This document shows positions 9,849-20,032 of a stretch of DNA of 64,000 nucleotides, in pieces. Under the pieces are notes generated by a model. That model saw only the letters and a list, made by a program, of their open reading frames with translations, searched no databases and was not told where the DNA came from. The position numbers and the translations under genes are program-made. The DNA is from Lineus longissimus (Eukaryota > Nemertea > Pilidiophora > Heteronemertea > Lineidae), in assembly GCF_910592395.1 (NCBI RefSeq), contig NC_088314.1, positions 10,354,001 through 10,418,000 on the forward strand, in the 5' to 3' direction. Numbering within the stretch: the first letter of the stretch is position 1; each line of letters begins with the position of its first letter.

Positions 9849-11218
9849 TTTCTAGCTCACATGGGTGAGCGTATGTCATCACATCTTTTATAGAAATGTG
9901 GATGTCTCATCACAACACGATTTAATTTACATACCAAAAATTGTCACAATTTCATGAATGCTGATCCAGAATCATTAAGTTTTTCACTGTGGATACTTCT
10001 GGTGAGACTACATGACATAATTCCCTGGTTTTTGATTTGACCTTCTTTTTACCCTTTCCGTGCAGCTGGCGAGATCTTCTCACTTGACCCTATCCACGCC
10101 ATCTTGGAGCAGGCAAGAAAATCTCTCCAAACTGATATGATCATCAACAGAGGGCAACACTGCATTGATAGCCTATTTACGATCTTGGTGAGATTTTCTT
10201 GCCGCCGCACGTAGTAAGGACTCTGTAGCATCGATGGGCGAGAATATCTTGCCAGTTTTATTCAGTTGGACACTGACAGCCACAAAATTAATTCTGCAAG
10301 TTGAGCTGGATAGCATTTGGAAATTCCGCACAGAAAGAGTTTAAGTCACAGAGGTCAAACTCTAAAATTTCACCGAAGATGCTGCGTTTCATCCCTAGTT
10401 TCTAGCATCTTCAAATTTTATGTGTCGACATCTATGAGGCAACTCTACATGTTGACAAAATTTTTGGAGAAAGGGACCCACATCTTAGTAAGTAGACCAG
10501 GTTGCTAAAATCCTGTGTTGGTCCAATGTCAAGAAACCTTCACTGTGAGATATACAGATGTTTGTTATTGATTGATCTGATCATACTTAACCTGGTGTGT
10601 GAAACATTTTGACCTTGCCCTAATTTCTTAAGATCAGAATAGGCCAAACGCTAAAATGTCACCAATTGTGGCACATTTTGTTATTTTTTGTCCAAGACTT
10701 CGTCCTTTGTTAAGTGCTGATGTCATTAAGACTGCCCACCACGCAAGTGGGCAGTTTGGTGTGTTGACTGTGCACAAGCATTATTTACTTGAATGGACTA
10801 GACTTCAATACATGTACTATTGTAATTTTTTGCTCACCGGTAGGGTGCGATGAATTAATGCGATGGTGCAGTGTTCGTCTTCGTTGTCAATAAGGTTCTG
10901 TTCAAAATAATTGTCCAATGTCTTTATCGCCATGATTGTAGTGTGTGCACAACGTCTATCTCTTCCGATTCCGAGGATAGCCCACTAGGGGATGAATAAA
11001 CCAGAGTTACCATAGTTTATAGTCAAACTGATACGTTCTATGTTTTGCATTACGGCTCTCCTGCTCGGACCTTATAATTCTGCCATCTCAAGAACAACCT
11101 CCAGTGTGTCCGCACATTCACAAAGTTTCCTCTGAAGGGAATTGTTTCACAGTGACCGATAGTCCTATTGGCCTTATTTAAAAGTGCTGCATGAGAAGCT
11201 GTTGATATAAGAGTCTAT
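9849..11218. other. 3' flank of WASHC1, no gene recognised
   Basis: Contains the probable 3' UTR. A weak R-family fragment (TTTGCTCACCGGTAGGG) lies near 10827, and an AATAAA occurs at about 10995, although I cannot tell whether it is used. Nothing else recognised up to the target duplication of element B at 11219. Confidence 0.5.
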
Positions 11219-11222
11219 GTAT

Positions 11223-11467
11223 TGTGAAGTTTCGTCGGGGGTACTTCTCCTTGCTCGGCATTAACTCACGCTAACATACCTTCATGTCTATAAAACTCCT
11301 TTATTCCTTCGACACCGAATCCCCACATCTCATCTTAAACCATGCCGTCTTCCCCCTCTCCACTCCTACGGTGTCTCATCATGGTCCTGTCACCCGGCAG
11401 CCTCCGAAGAGACTGGTGGCGCCATCTGGCCTAAGGCCAACACACCAAGAGCTACCAGATCACCACA
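11223..11467 (-). repeat. 3' LTR of element B, 245 bp
   Basis: Plus-strand ends are TGTGAAGTTTCG and GATCACCACA, so the minus strand runs TGTGGTGATC...AACTTCACA. It is nearly identical to the split copy at 20436-20510 plus 28394-28568. Just inside, the minus strand has the purine-rich GGTGGGGATGG (11468-11478), the polypurine tract. Confidence 0.93.
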
Positions 11468-11946
11468 CCATCCCCACCAAAATTGGTCGAGCCTCAGGAT
11501 CGAACACTACATAGCACGGTACACAGGCAGTTACAAAACGAAATACACGGTTGTCATACAAAACAAAATACATGGTTATCAAATTTCGATACAAAAATAA
11601 TAAATGATTAAATGCACTTCCGGCACGCCCTCAGCAGTCAGAATCAAGAACTGAGTATGAAAACTACCAAAATCAGCAGTCCTTTACAGTAAACTCCAGT
11701 CTCATAATATTTCACTGTACAAGTCTTTCACGTGTCCATTAGCTATGTCTCTAGTGTGACACTTCAGAATAAACAAAACATGATAAATACACAAATATCC
11801 AAAAATAAATCCGAGTAGAGAACGTCCTTCTAAACACGGTAATTGCACAAGGAAGAATATAAAACAACACTTGGGTAGGGATCCATATGGGTCAGAGCGA
11901 TCCCACCACCAATCCTTTGCAGAGCGCTAGGAAAGGGGTCCCCACT
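11468..11946 (-). other. 3' untranslated region and polypurine tract of element B
   Basis: Non-coding stretch between the end of ORF3 and the 3' LTR. The polypurine tract GGTGGGGATGG abuts the LTR. Nothing else recognised. Confidence 0.7.
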
Positions 11947-12804
11947 TTAATCCTGCCGGCGGATGTACTCGATCAAAAAGAGTCCAACCTCCCTCATCCC
12001 CTCCCAGCTGTAGTGCAAACCATCCTTGTCAAAGGCAGGATGGGCCGTCAAAACAGGATGAGGGATGGACCTAAATCCCACCCTCCTCATCATCGCACAG
12101 AATTCTGTTAAATTCTCCCTTTGATCCGGCCTCAGCTTTGGGGACATGGGCGGCTCCAGATGGTACAGCCGAGCCGTGGGGTATTGATGTTTTAGCCATT
12201 TGAAAACTGCTACCATGTCTTCCTCCGGCTCCCCATAGAATCGAGTATGGTTTAGGCCATGGTTTAACACCACATCACTTACCCTGGCCCGGGTCTGCAC
12301 GACCTCCAGCATCCAACGTAGATCTTCAGCACGCTGACCAGAGTAAGCGATGGGAAACAAATTTGAGGTGGGTTTCAACGAGGTGAACATTGAATCCGCC
12401 AAGAGGAGTATTGGACATCTCCGCCTCCCCTCGAAGTCCCGCACCTTGGCTACAAGCTTACAAGTAAACCTCTCGACATCCGATCGTTGCTCCCGGGACG
12501 TCCCCCAAAGTCGGAGGAAGGTCGAAAGCTCCTCGATGGTGGCCATTAATTCCTCCCCTCGGACACCCCAACTGGTTCTCATGTTGTTGTCAAACCGCTT
12601 AACCGCCTGAATGACGGACGTCGTCAATGCTATGGTGGGGTCAAACATCGCCTCCTGGCAAGCGGTTACCACAGCGGTTCCCAGACGGAGATTAAACCTG
12701 GCGTGCACCTTCTCCCTAAGCCTCCTTACCATACCAGCATATACTTCATTGGTCAGTTCCTTCTTTGCTGCTTTCATAGGCTCCGGCATTCCATCAAGCT
12801 TCAC
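11947..12804 (-). CDS. Element B ORF3: SGNH/GDSL-type hydrolase-like protein
   Basis: The open frame has 285 codons between pol and the 3' LTR. Residues 1-125 are predicted mainly helical and unrecognised. Residues 129-285 carry the blocks of the SGNH hydrolase superfamily in order: block I with the serine (LLLADSMF, Ser138), a block II-like glycine (YSGQRAEDL, Gly156), block III (VVLNHGLNHTRF, Asn185) and block V (DGLHYSWEG, Asp261 and His264). All four signature residues are present, so it may be an active esterase, or a binding fold. Members act on ester bonds; the substrate here is unknown. The first codon of the stretch is GTG; the first ATG is codon 6 (CCATTC on the plus strand is near 12787). 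An acceptor-like TAATTACAG lies in frame just upstream, so it might be made from a spliced RNA. Esterase domains are known in some LINE elements; in a gypsy element this is unusual to my knowledge. Confidence 0.75.
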   Translation of the reverse strand: MKLDGMPEPMKAAKKELTNEVYAGMVRRLREKVHARFNLRLGTAVVTACQEAMFDPTIALTTSVIQAVKRFDNNMRTSWGVRGEELMATIEELSTFLRLWGTSREQRSDVERFTCKLVAKVRDFEGRRRCPILLLADSMFTSLKPTSNLFPIAYSGQRAEDLRWMLEVVQTRARVSDVVLNHGLNHTRFYGEPEEDMVAVFKWLKHQYPTARLYHLEPPMSPKLRPDQRENLTEFCAMMRRVGFRSIPHPVLTAHPAFDKDGLHYSWEGMREVGLFLIEYIRRQD

Positions 12805-12936
12805 AATATCCTCTGCCTGTAATTATACAATCAAGAAACAAGGGTGAGTGCCTTACAGCTACAGCTGCAGGAAAAGAGTCAGATTCCTACAGATCCTGCC
12901 CTGAAATTGTCTTAAAGTAATGAGCAGAAAGTTTGA
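12805..12936 (-). promoter_or_regulatory. Gap between pol and ORF3 with acceptor-like site
   Basis: Minus strand reads TTGATTGTATAATTACAG directly before GCAGAGGATATTGTG. The AG falls so that the ORF3 frame stays open to the junction, with an in-frame stop (TAA) just upstream of it. This fits a splice acceptor for a subgenomic RNA. It is a prediction from sequence only. Confidence 0.4.
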
Positions 12937-15900
12937 TTATGTAGGTCGACTTCCACGGAGTTCCCGCCCTTTCTTCAACCACAGGGCCTTCCTTTTGGCA
13001 ATGCGATCTTGCTGGGCCAGATGGTTGACGCAACAACCAATGGACAATCTGTAGCGAGCTGGTTTTCTTAGATCGTCCCTAGGACGAAACTTGCGGCTGG
13101 GTGGTGGATCAGTTGTCACGCTTGGCGCAGAATCAGAGCTACTCTCAAGGTTACCTAGAACAGTGACCACCTCTGGTGTGCAGAGCGCTGCACCGGAGGC
13201 ATTCTCAGAGTCGGAAGGGCTGTCATGGTTACCTAGAGCAGTGACCACCTCTGGTGTGCAGAGCGCTGCACCAGAGGCACCAGATACAGGGGAAGTTGGT
13301 ACTGAGTCAAAAACTGGCTGCAGAAGAGTTTCTCTAGTTTGTCCTGCTTTTGGGCTAGTCCCGGTGTTGCTATCTTGTTCAGCCTGTGGGTCCTCAGCAC
13401 GAGAGTGAAAAACCTTGAGGTTATTGAGGTGTACTACCTTAGGACGCCGGTTACGTCCATTCACTCGTCTTATCCTGTAATTCACCTCAGATATTTTTTT
13501 CAGTACCTCAAAAGGTCCCTCCCAGCGTCTGTGGAACTTTGACACTTCCTCTGGCTTCACATGATGGTTACGTAGCAACACCATATCACCCGCACCAAAA
13601 GATGTCATCTTAGTCTTCAAGTCATAGTGTGTCCTTTGCCTTCTCTGGGCCAACTTCAAATTCTCTCGAGCTCTCCTGTGGGCAGAGTCAATTCGGTCAC
13701 GGAGTTTCGCGACATGAGCCGTTGTCTCGATGGAGGGTGTCTCTGGAGCACCAATTACCAGATCCAACGGAACTGTCATCTCCTCCCCAAATGTCATGCA
13801 GTATGGAGTCTCTTGAGTGGATGCTTGGATGCTGCTTCGGAAAGCCATAAGTGATGCTGGAAGGTGTTCATCCCAGTCCAATCCCTCTTGGTCAACCATG
13901 GTCATCAGCATATCCTTTAGTGTGCCATTGAAGTTTTCCACCTGCCCGTTGCACTGGGGGTGGTATGCTGTGGTACGGCTCTTGTGGACATTCAGCAGCT
14001 GGCACATTTCAGCAAACACAGTGGACTCAAAGTTCCTCCCTTGATCACTGTGGAGGTTCTCTGGTGTGCCGAATCGACAAACATAGTCGTTCACCAGAAC
14101 CTTAGCACAGGTGGTGGCCTTCTGATTTCTCAGAGCCCAGGCTTCTGGCCATTTTGAAAATGCATCCTGTGCCACCAAGATGTAGCGATGGCCTCTCCTG
14201 GAAGGTGGATTGATCGGCCCAACAATGTCTATATGCAACCGCTGGTTGCGGCGGCCTGCAGGGATGCTCTTAAGGGGTGCCTTGTTACGCTTACCTCCCT
14301 TGCATTTTTGGCAGATTTCACAAGTTCTGACAAAGTCGACCACATTCCTTTTTAAGCCAGGGCGCCAGCAACGCTGTTTTGCCTTCCCAAGGGTCTTGGC
14401 CACTCCTAGATGGGCACCAGCAAAACCACTATGGATCTCCTCCAGCACTGGGTTAACAAAAGATGAGGGCAGTACTAGGCGAAGCCTGTCATTATCTGGA
14501 GCCCTGCAGTACAAAATGCCATCCTGGATCACCAGATTGGGATGCTGGGCCCATACAGCCCTCTCCGTCCTACTGCATCCCATCATTACTTCTTCCAGTG
14601 GCTTGTCAGTTGTTTCCGACACGTGGAGGTACACTGACCTCAAATCAGGGTCATCCTTTTGCGCTTGCTGGATTTCTTCCCGGTTCCACACGAATTCGGG
14701 TGTCTTCAGTCCGGTGGCTTTCCTTGGCGACTGGATTGCACTCACCTGTAAGGTTGGAGATTTGGCCTCCGTGGGACCACACGTAGGGCAGTCCCCATGT
14801 CGACGCATCCTTTTGGGTCGCCTTGACAGAGCGTCTGCGTTCCCATGCTTTGTACCAGAGCGGTGTTCTATTTCATAATCAAATTCGGCCAACCTCTCTA
14901 ACCAGCGAGCAACCTGACCGGACGGCTCCTTGAAATTTAACAGCCATTTGACAGCCATATTGTCAGTCCTCACTCGAAAGCGTTTCCCCAGCAAATAGTA
15001 CCTGAAGTGCTCCGCAAATGTTACTAGTGCCAGCATTTCTCTACGCGTTGTGCAATAATTGGTTTCCCCACCTTGAAACACCTTGCTTCCGTAAGCAATC
15101 ACCTTCTCTGATCCGTCTTGCTGTTTCTGTGACAAGACTCCACCCATTGCCCGGTCGCTGGCGTCTGTGTCTAAGACAAACTCCCCTGCCTCTGGACTGA
15201 AGTCTGGGTAAGCTAATACCGGGGAAGAGATCAACTTTTCCTTTAACGTCCTGAAAGCAATCTCACATTTCTCGGACCACACGAATGGCACCTCCTTCCT
15301 TGTCAGGTTGTGAAGAGGCGCCGCTATGTGGGCAAACTCTGGCACAAACTGTTGGTAATAAGTGGCAAGTCCCATGAACGAACGAACCTCCGACACATTC
15401 GCTGGGGTAGGCCATTCAGCTACTTTGGCAATCTTGTCTTCATCGGTGCAGATTCCATCCTTCGTCACTTTGTGGCCGAGGAACTTAACAAGTGGTCGGA
15501 ATAGCTTGCACTTGGATGGCTTCAGTTTGAGGTTAGCCGATTCCAAACGAGTGAAAACCTCTTCAAGACGGGACAGGTGCTGCTCGAATGTCTCAGAGTG
15601 GACGATTATGTCATCAAGGTATACTAGACAATACTCCAAGCCCCCCAGGACGATGTTCATCAGCCTAGTGAAGGTGGCCGGGGCTCCAGTGAGACCAAAT
15701 GGCATAACACGCCATTCATACTGTTTAACCCCCGAAACAAACGAGGTCTTGGCCCGGTCTTCTGGCGCCATGCCCACTTGCCAGTACCCGCTTGCACAAT
15801 CGAGGCAAGAGAAAAACTGAGAGCCCGATAGCTTGTTTAGAGTTTCATCTATCCTTGGCAGTGGTTGCGCAGACTTTACTGAGGTGGCATTCAATCGGCG

Positions 15901-17508
15901 GTAGTCTATACAAAGGCGAAATGACCCATCATGTTTCCGAGCGAGAACAATTGGGGCACTCCAAGGACTCTGTGACTCTTGAATTAAGTTCCGGTCCAGG
16001 AGCTCCTTGATGGTCTTGTCTACAAATTCTTGCTGATGAGGTGGCACTCGCCTCGGGCGCTGTTTGATGGGTTGTGCTCCTTCAGTGTCGATCGTGTGTT
16101 CGGCTATGTGTGTCTGTCCCAGATCAAAGTCACCCATTGAGAATACCTTTTGATGCCTTCTGACAAGATCTATCACTGCCTCTGTCTGTTGTCCAGAAAG
16201 GCCCAACTCAGTCACCTCTAACTTCTCTAGCAAGGCTCCTAACCTGGCCTCATCTTCCAGCGTACTTGGCTGTTCCGGTGTAGTCTCAACCTTGGTTTTA
16301 CCAGCAGAACAAATATTCAGATTTTGCACCCCTTCCTTATCTACCGGTGGGGATCCATCCATCCCAGGGGACAGAATCCTCTCGGCTGACCCAACCTCTG
16401 CCACTGGATGGAACCAACCGATTGTCCTGCAGGCCCTGATAAAAATTGGCTTGTCAGTGAAATTCGCCACTCTCACCGGCATTTTCCCATAGTCGGATGA
16501 CACCAGGGACCTCCCTGTTGTAAAGCCTATAGTGCCCTTTTGAGCTTCTATCAGACCTGGGGTGAGATGGCTTTCCTTCCTGCTCCTAGACAGTTTCCCG
16601 GCCAGGATCATCTCCGTTCCTGCAGGTATTCTTGTATTCCTCCCCATGATCACCCTGCATACCTTGAGGACACCCTGTTGGTTGCGTAGGGGCACCTCAT
16701 TCCCAGCCACCTCAAGGGTGGCAGTTCTGTAGTCAATACTGCAACCCTGAGCTTGAAGAAAGTCACTTCCCAGTAAACACTCGTGGGCTAGGTTCTCAAC
16801 GACCACAACTGGGTGGCTAAACTGCGAGGATCCAAGGCCTAATGGTACATCAGCCATCCCAAGAATCTTCAATTCTTCTCCTGTTGCAGACTGTAGGCTT
16901 GCATCTACCTCCTGGAGTGGTCGGCCTGAAGAACTTGGACATCTTCTCCAGAGGTCGCCACTCACTAGAGTAAGAGCTGCACCTGTGTCAAGGAGCATTG
17001 TGGTTGGTGTACCTTCAATTTCTCCATTTACATACAAGCTGGTGTCTTTAAATGTAATCTGACCAATAGAGAGAGGTCTCCTTTGGTTGGTACCGCCCAA
17101 TGGCTGAAATTCTACTGCATCTGGGTTTAGGGTCCCTGTCGATGGTAATGGTGTTTCAGTCTTACCCAGAGCGGTGACTGACTCTGTGCTAGAGATACCC
17201 AGAGCGGTGTCTCCAGTATGCCGCCCTCCAGAAATGGTGTTGTCATCTGGGACTCCATGGATGGTCTCTTTGGTGGTCATCAGGTGATCCATAGGGACAG
17301 ATACCCGTACATGCTCAGCATTTGGGGAAATGTAGCCAGAAGGTGGCAAATCTAGAGCAGTGCCATTCTCGGAGGTAGCCAGAACGTTACCTCGGAGAAC
17401 CAGTGACTCATTCCCACACCAAATGCCAGCTGGAGCTTCTACTGATGTCTGAGTTGGAGTTTTCCTGATCATTCTGGGGGCAAGACCTGGCCATATGTCC
17501 AGTGCCAT
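12937..17508 (-). CDS. Element B Pol polyprotein: protease, RT, RNase H, integrase
   Basis: The ORF is 1523 residues and unbroken. Retropepsin DTGA at 174-177; reverse transcriptase with LCIDYRRLNA near 532, LDCASGYWQVG near 569 and the catalytic YLDD at 630-633; RNase H with FVLDTDASD near 777. Integrase follows: HSGFAGAHLG and CEICQKC zinc residues (1026-1069), D1094 in LHIDIVG, D1155 in HSDQGRNF, E1191 in NGQVENFNG, then a GPF/Y-type module (WEGPFEVLKK). The C-terminal tail has a 26-residue tandem duplication (ASGAALCTPEVVT). The frame overlaps gag by 101 nt in another frame, so expression needs ribosomal frameshifting. Complete length and intact catalytic residues suggest recent activity. 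Confidence 0.95.
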   Translation of the reverse strand: MALDIWPGLAPRMIRKTPTQTSVEAPAGIWCGNESLVLRGNVLATSENGTALDLPPSGYISPNAEHVRVSVPMDHLMTTKETIHGVPDDNTISGGRHTGDTALGISSTESVTALGKTETPLPSTGTLNPDAVEFQPLGGTNQRRPLSIGQITFKDTSLYVNGEIEGTPTTMLLDTGAALTLVSGDLWRRCPSSSGRPLQEVDASLQSATGEELKILGMADVPLGLGSSQFSHPVVVVENLAHECLLGSDFLQAQGCSIDYRTATLEVAGNEVPLRNQQGVLKVCRVIMGRNTRIPAGTEMILAGKLSRSRKESHLTPGLIEAQKGTIGFTTGRSLVSSDYGKMPVRVANFTDKPIFIRACRTIGWFHPVAEVGSAERILSPGMDGSPPVDKEGVQNLNICSAGKTKVETTPEQPSTLEDEARLGALLEKLEVTELGLSGQQTEAVIDLVRRHQKVFSMGDFDLGQTHIAEHTIDTEGAQPIKQRPRRVPPHQQEFVDKTIKELLDRNLIQESQSPWSAPIVLARKHDGSFRLCIDYRRLNATSVKSAQPLPRIDETLNKLSGSQFFSCLDCASGYWQVGMAPEDRAKTSFVSGVKQYEWRVMPFGLTGAPATFTRLMNIVLGGLEYCLVYLDDIIVHSETFEQHLSRLEEVFTRLESANLKLKPSKCKLFRPLVKFLGHKVTKDGICTDEDKIAKVAEWPTPANVSEVRSFMGLATYYQQFVPEFAHIAAPLHNLTRKEVPFVWSEKCEIAFRTLKEKLISSPVLAYPDFSPEAGEFVLDTDASDRAMGGVLSQKQQDGSEKVIAYGSKVFQGGETNYCTTRREMLALVTFAEHFRYYLLGKRFRVRTDNMAVKWLLNFKEPSGQVARWLERLAEFDYEIEHRSGTKHGNADALSRRPKRMRRHGDCPTCGPTEAKSPTLQVSAIQSPRKATGLKTPEFVWNREEIQQAQKDDPDLRSVYLHVSETTDKPLEEVMMGCSRTERAVWAQHPNLVIQDGILYCRAPDNDRLRLVLPSSFVNPVLEEIHSGFAGAHLGVAKTLGKAKQRCWRPGLKRNVVDFVRTCEICQKCKGGKRNKAPLKSIPAGRRNQRLHIDIVGPINPPSRRGHRYILVAQDAFSKWPEAWALRNQKATTCAKVLVNDYVCRFGTPENLHSDQGRNFESTVFAEMCQLLNVHKSRTTAYHPQCNGQVENFNGTLKDMLMTMVDQEGLDWDEHLPASLMAFRSSIQASTQETPYCMTFGEEMTVPLDLVIGAPETPSIETTAHVAKLRDRIDSAHRRARENLKLAQRRQRTHYDLKTKMTSFGAGDMVLLRNHHVKPEEVSKFHRRWEGPFEVLKKISEVNYRIRRVNGRNRRPKVVHLNNLKVFHSRAEDPQAEQDSNTGTSPKAGQTRETLLQPVFDSVPTSPVSGASGAALCTPEVVTALGNHDSPSDSENASGAALCTPEVVTVLGNLESSSDSAPSVTTDPPPSRKFRPRDDLRKPARYRLSIGCCVNHLAQQDRIAKRKALWLKKGRELRGSRPT

Positions 17509-18682
17509 GACAGTTATAGCACTCTATGGTTGGGCACTGACGGGCCTGGTGACCCCACTCCTTACAACGCCAACAGCGCATGTCCTCAGACGTCCTCTCA
17601 GAATTTGTTGTGCCGGTGGATTCCAACTTGCTTATCCTGGATTCCATCTTCTGCAGCAGGTCCAGAACCTTGCTTATGTCCGAATCTGCTTTCGGTGCAG
17701 TGGTCCCAGAGGTAGCACTTGCCACCCTGCCTTTCCCGGATGATGCACTACCATCATTCCTATCCTCACGCTGCCTGGTCCCCTGTTTGAGAAGGAGCTG
17801 TGCAGCCTCTAGCTGACGCACTTTCCTTATGGCTTCTCCCACGGATTTTGGGGAACTCATGAGAAGTTGTTGCTTAACAGGTTCTGTGGCAGTCACTCCC
17901 AACAGAAACTGGTCCTTTGCCATCTCTTGTTGTAGGGAAAACCCACTTTCTGGATAAGCATTTAGGGCCAATTCCAATAAAACGTCAGCAAATGTTTCGT
18001 AAGATTCAGAGCTTCCCTGTGTGCGTGCCCTTAATTGTAGTTTATAGTCCTCACGGGTCACATTGTGGAATCTATGCTCAAGTGCACTAGAGAACTCCTC
18101 AAACGTCAAGGAAGGGGCCAAGTGCAAATTTGCTACAGCCATGTATGCTTGATGGTCAAGACGCGATAGAATTTGCTGCCTCCTCTCCGACACAGGTATT
18201 TTTGTCAGGTCAGCATAGGTGTTAAAGCGCTCAAGCCATATCCGAAAGCTCTGATTAACCATAAATGGTTTGGGGGCCTGCACTTTTGCCGAGGAATGTC
18301 GGGCCGTCTCCTCCTGTTTCAATCTGCTCTCTACTAAGGATGTAAACGAGTCCAGAAATGATGACATCAATTCTCCCTTGTCTGCACCAGCATCCAAATC
18401 TTCCCGTGTCCTCTGTCCAGCAGGGGTCACTGGTGGAAGCGGGGTACTACTGGCTCTCAAAGCGGGTGTACCAGGTGATGCCGGGGACAGGTTCAATGTA
18501 CGGGGACCACTACGCTGGAAGTCCTCAAATCCCACTCTTCGGTAAGGGTTGTGACCTGGTGGTGCACATATTCCAGCAGCCCTCGGTGGTCCTCGTGGGG
18601 TGTCCATGGCCGGGACCACACCCCCCTGCACTATCGGAGTTCTACAATTCTGATCCGTCACCACATCAAAGAATTCATCCAT
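17408..18682 (-). CDS. Element B Gag-like protein with two zinc knuckles
   Basis: 424 residues starting MDEFFDVVTD. The middle part has the retrotransposon gag capsid signature (FRIWLERFNTYADLTKIP, LEHRFHNVTREDYKLQLRAR). A coiled segment (DLLQKMESRISKLES) precedes two zinc knuckles near the end, CWRCKEWGHQARQC and CYNCHGTGHMARSC. It would assemble into the RNA-packaging particle. It overlaps the start of pol by 101 nt. Upstream lies the leader, interrupted by a foldback element. Confidence 0.93.
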   Translation of the reverse strand: MDEFFDVVTDQNCRTPIVQGGVVPAMDTPRGPPRAAGICAPPGHNPYRRVGFEDFQRSGPRTLNLSPASPGTPALRASSTPLPPVTPAGQRTREDLDAGADKGELMSSFLDSFTSLVESRLKQEETARHSSAKVQAPKPFMVNQSFRIWLERFNTYADLTKIPVSERRQQILSRLDHQAYMAVANLHLAPSLTFEEFSSALEHRFHNVTREDYKLQLRARTQGSSESYETFADVLLELALNAYPESGFSLQQEMAKDQFLLGVTATEPVKQQLLMSSPKSVGEAIRKVRQLEAAQLLLKQGTRQREDRNDGSASSGKGRVASATSGTTAPKADSDISKVLDLLQKMESRISKLESTGTTNSERTSEDMRCWRCKEWGHQARQCPTIECYNCHGTGHMARSCPQNDQENSNSDISRSSSWHLVWE

Positions 18683-18811
18683 ATTTATGAGTTTCGATAA
18701 TACTTAATGAATATGCAATAAACAAGTATACTCTCCCACCACAACAAATAGCCGACCAGAATTACCGCAATAGAAACACAATATCATTAACTAATGAACA
18801 ATACTATAGTG
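18683..18811 (-). other. Leader of element B, gag-proximal part
   Basis: Untranslated sequence between the gag ATG and the foldback insertion; ends with the ATTGGCAC target duplication at 18812-18819. Confidence 0.6.
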
Positions 18812-18819
18812 ATTGGCAC

Positions 18820-20024
18820 GGTTCATGCCCATTTCGCCTTGTCTTTTTTCGCCTTTTCCCATTTTGCCTTTAAAAAATATACATTTCGCCTTCTCCTATT
18901 TCGCCTTTTCCAATTTTGCCTCTTCCCAATCCGCCTTATTCTATCTCGCCTTTGTCTCTTTTTTCGCCTTTTCATTTTTCGCCTTATGCTATTTTGCCTC
19001 TGTTTTATCTTGCCTTATCACAAGTTGCCTTATCCATTCTTGCCTTCGTCTCAGTTTGCCATTGTCTTAATCTGCCTTCTCCTATTTCACCTTGTCCTAA
19101 TTTACCTCAGTCCTAATTCACCTTCATCCTTTCTCGCCTTTACCCGCCCCGCCTTTGTATTACTTCGCCTTCTTCCCATTTCGCCTTCTTCCTACTTTAC
19201 AACAAACTTGGTGTCTTTACCCATGTTTGTCAAATCTTAGAGTTTTCCAAGTCTTTCATGGAAATATTTTGGCATAGTGTTTTGGCATTCTTTGATGAGT
19301 AAGACTTGTGACCTGGTACTATATAGGAGGGATGGGGGTGCTAAGTATTTTATTGATCATTCAAAGTGTGAGTGCTTCTGAAGTTCTTTATTATGGACTA
19401 TGGTCAATAGGCCTACTCAAATCCAGCAATCTGGAAGATGTATTCCTTTGATCATTAGGGAATTATGAGGCCTTCTCACAGAACGAGTTAGCTCTCAAGA
19501 ACGTCCCACGCAGTGTTCCCTTTAGATGGTTTTGGTATGTTTGATGTTCTTCATTCACAGCAATGCTATAACTTAGCATGAGATAATACAAGTCCCAAAG
19601 TTTTTTTGAACAGAATCATTAAACTACTCAAAACACTGCCCCCCCCCCCCCCTGCGAATAATAGACCCCTTGCTCTTAACGAAGGCGGATTGATAAAAGG
19701 CGAGGTGAGATATGGCGAAACGGGAGAAGGCAAAATGGGAAGAAGGCGAATTGACACAAAGGTCAATCAAGAAAAGGCAAGATGAGATAAGGCAGGATGG
19801 AACCAAGGCAGAATAGGACAAAGGCGAAATAAGAAAAGGCAAACTAGGATGAGGCAAGATGAGAGGAAGGCGAGATAGGAAGAAGGCCAATTGGAACAAA
19901 GGCGAGATAAGACGATGGCGAAATCGTAGAAGGCGAATTGAGAAAAGGCAAGTTAGGAGAAGGCTAAATGGGAGAAGGCAAAATTGGATAAGGCGAATAA
20001 GGTTAAGGCGGATGGGCAGATACC
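18820..20024. mobile_element. Foldback (TU/FB-like) element with arms of short degenerate repeats
   Basis: Flanked by the 8-mer ATTGGCAC at 18812-18819 and 20025-20032. Ends are inverted: GGTTCATGCCCATTTCGCC on the left, and GGTATCTGCCCATCCGCC read inward from the right. The left arm (18830-19195) is an array of degenerate 12-17 bp units centred on CGCCTT, roughly TTTCGCCTTNTCCCA. The right arm (19675-20012) is the inverse, AAGGCG units. A 480-bp middle has no repeats and no gene, apart from a run of 14 C (19639-19652). Long inverted arms made of short subrepeats and an 8-bp duplication are features of foldback elements such as sea urchin TU. It sits in the leader of element B. Confidence 0.75.
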
Positions 20025-20032
20025 ATTGGCAC

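Noticed and set aside
18794-19240. ORFs rich in Phe, Leu and Ser on the plus strand
   Set aside because: They are readings of the CGCCTT repeat arm of the foldback element.
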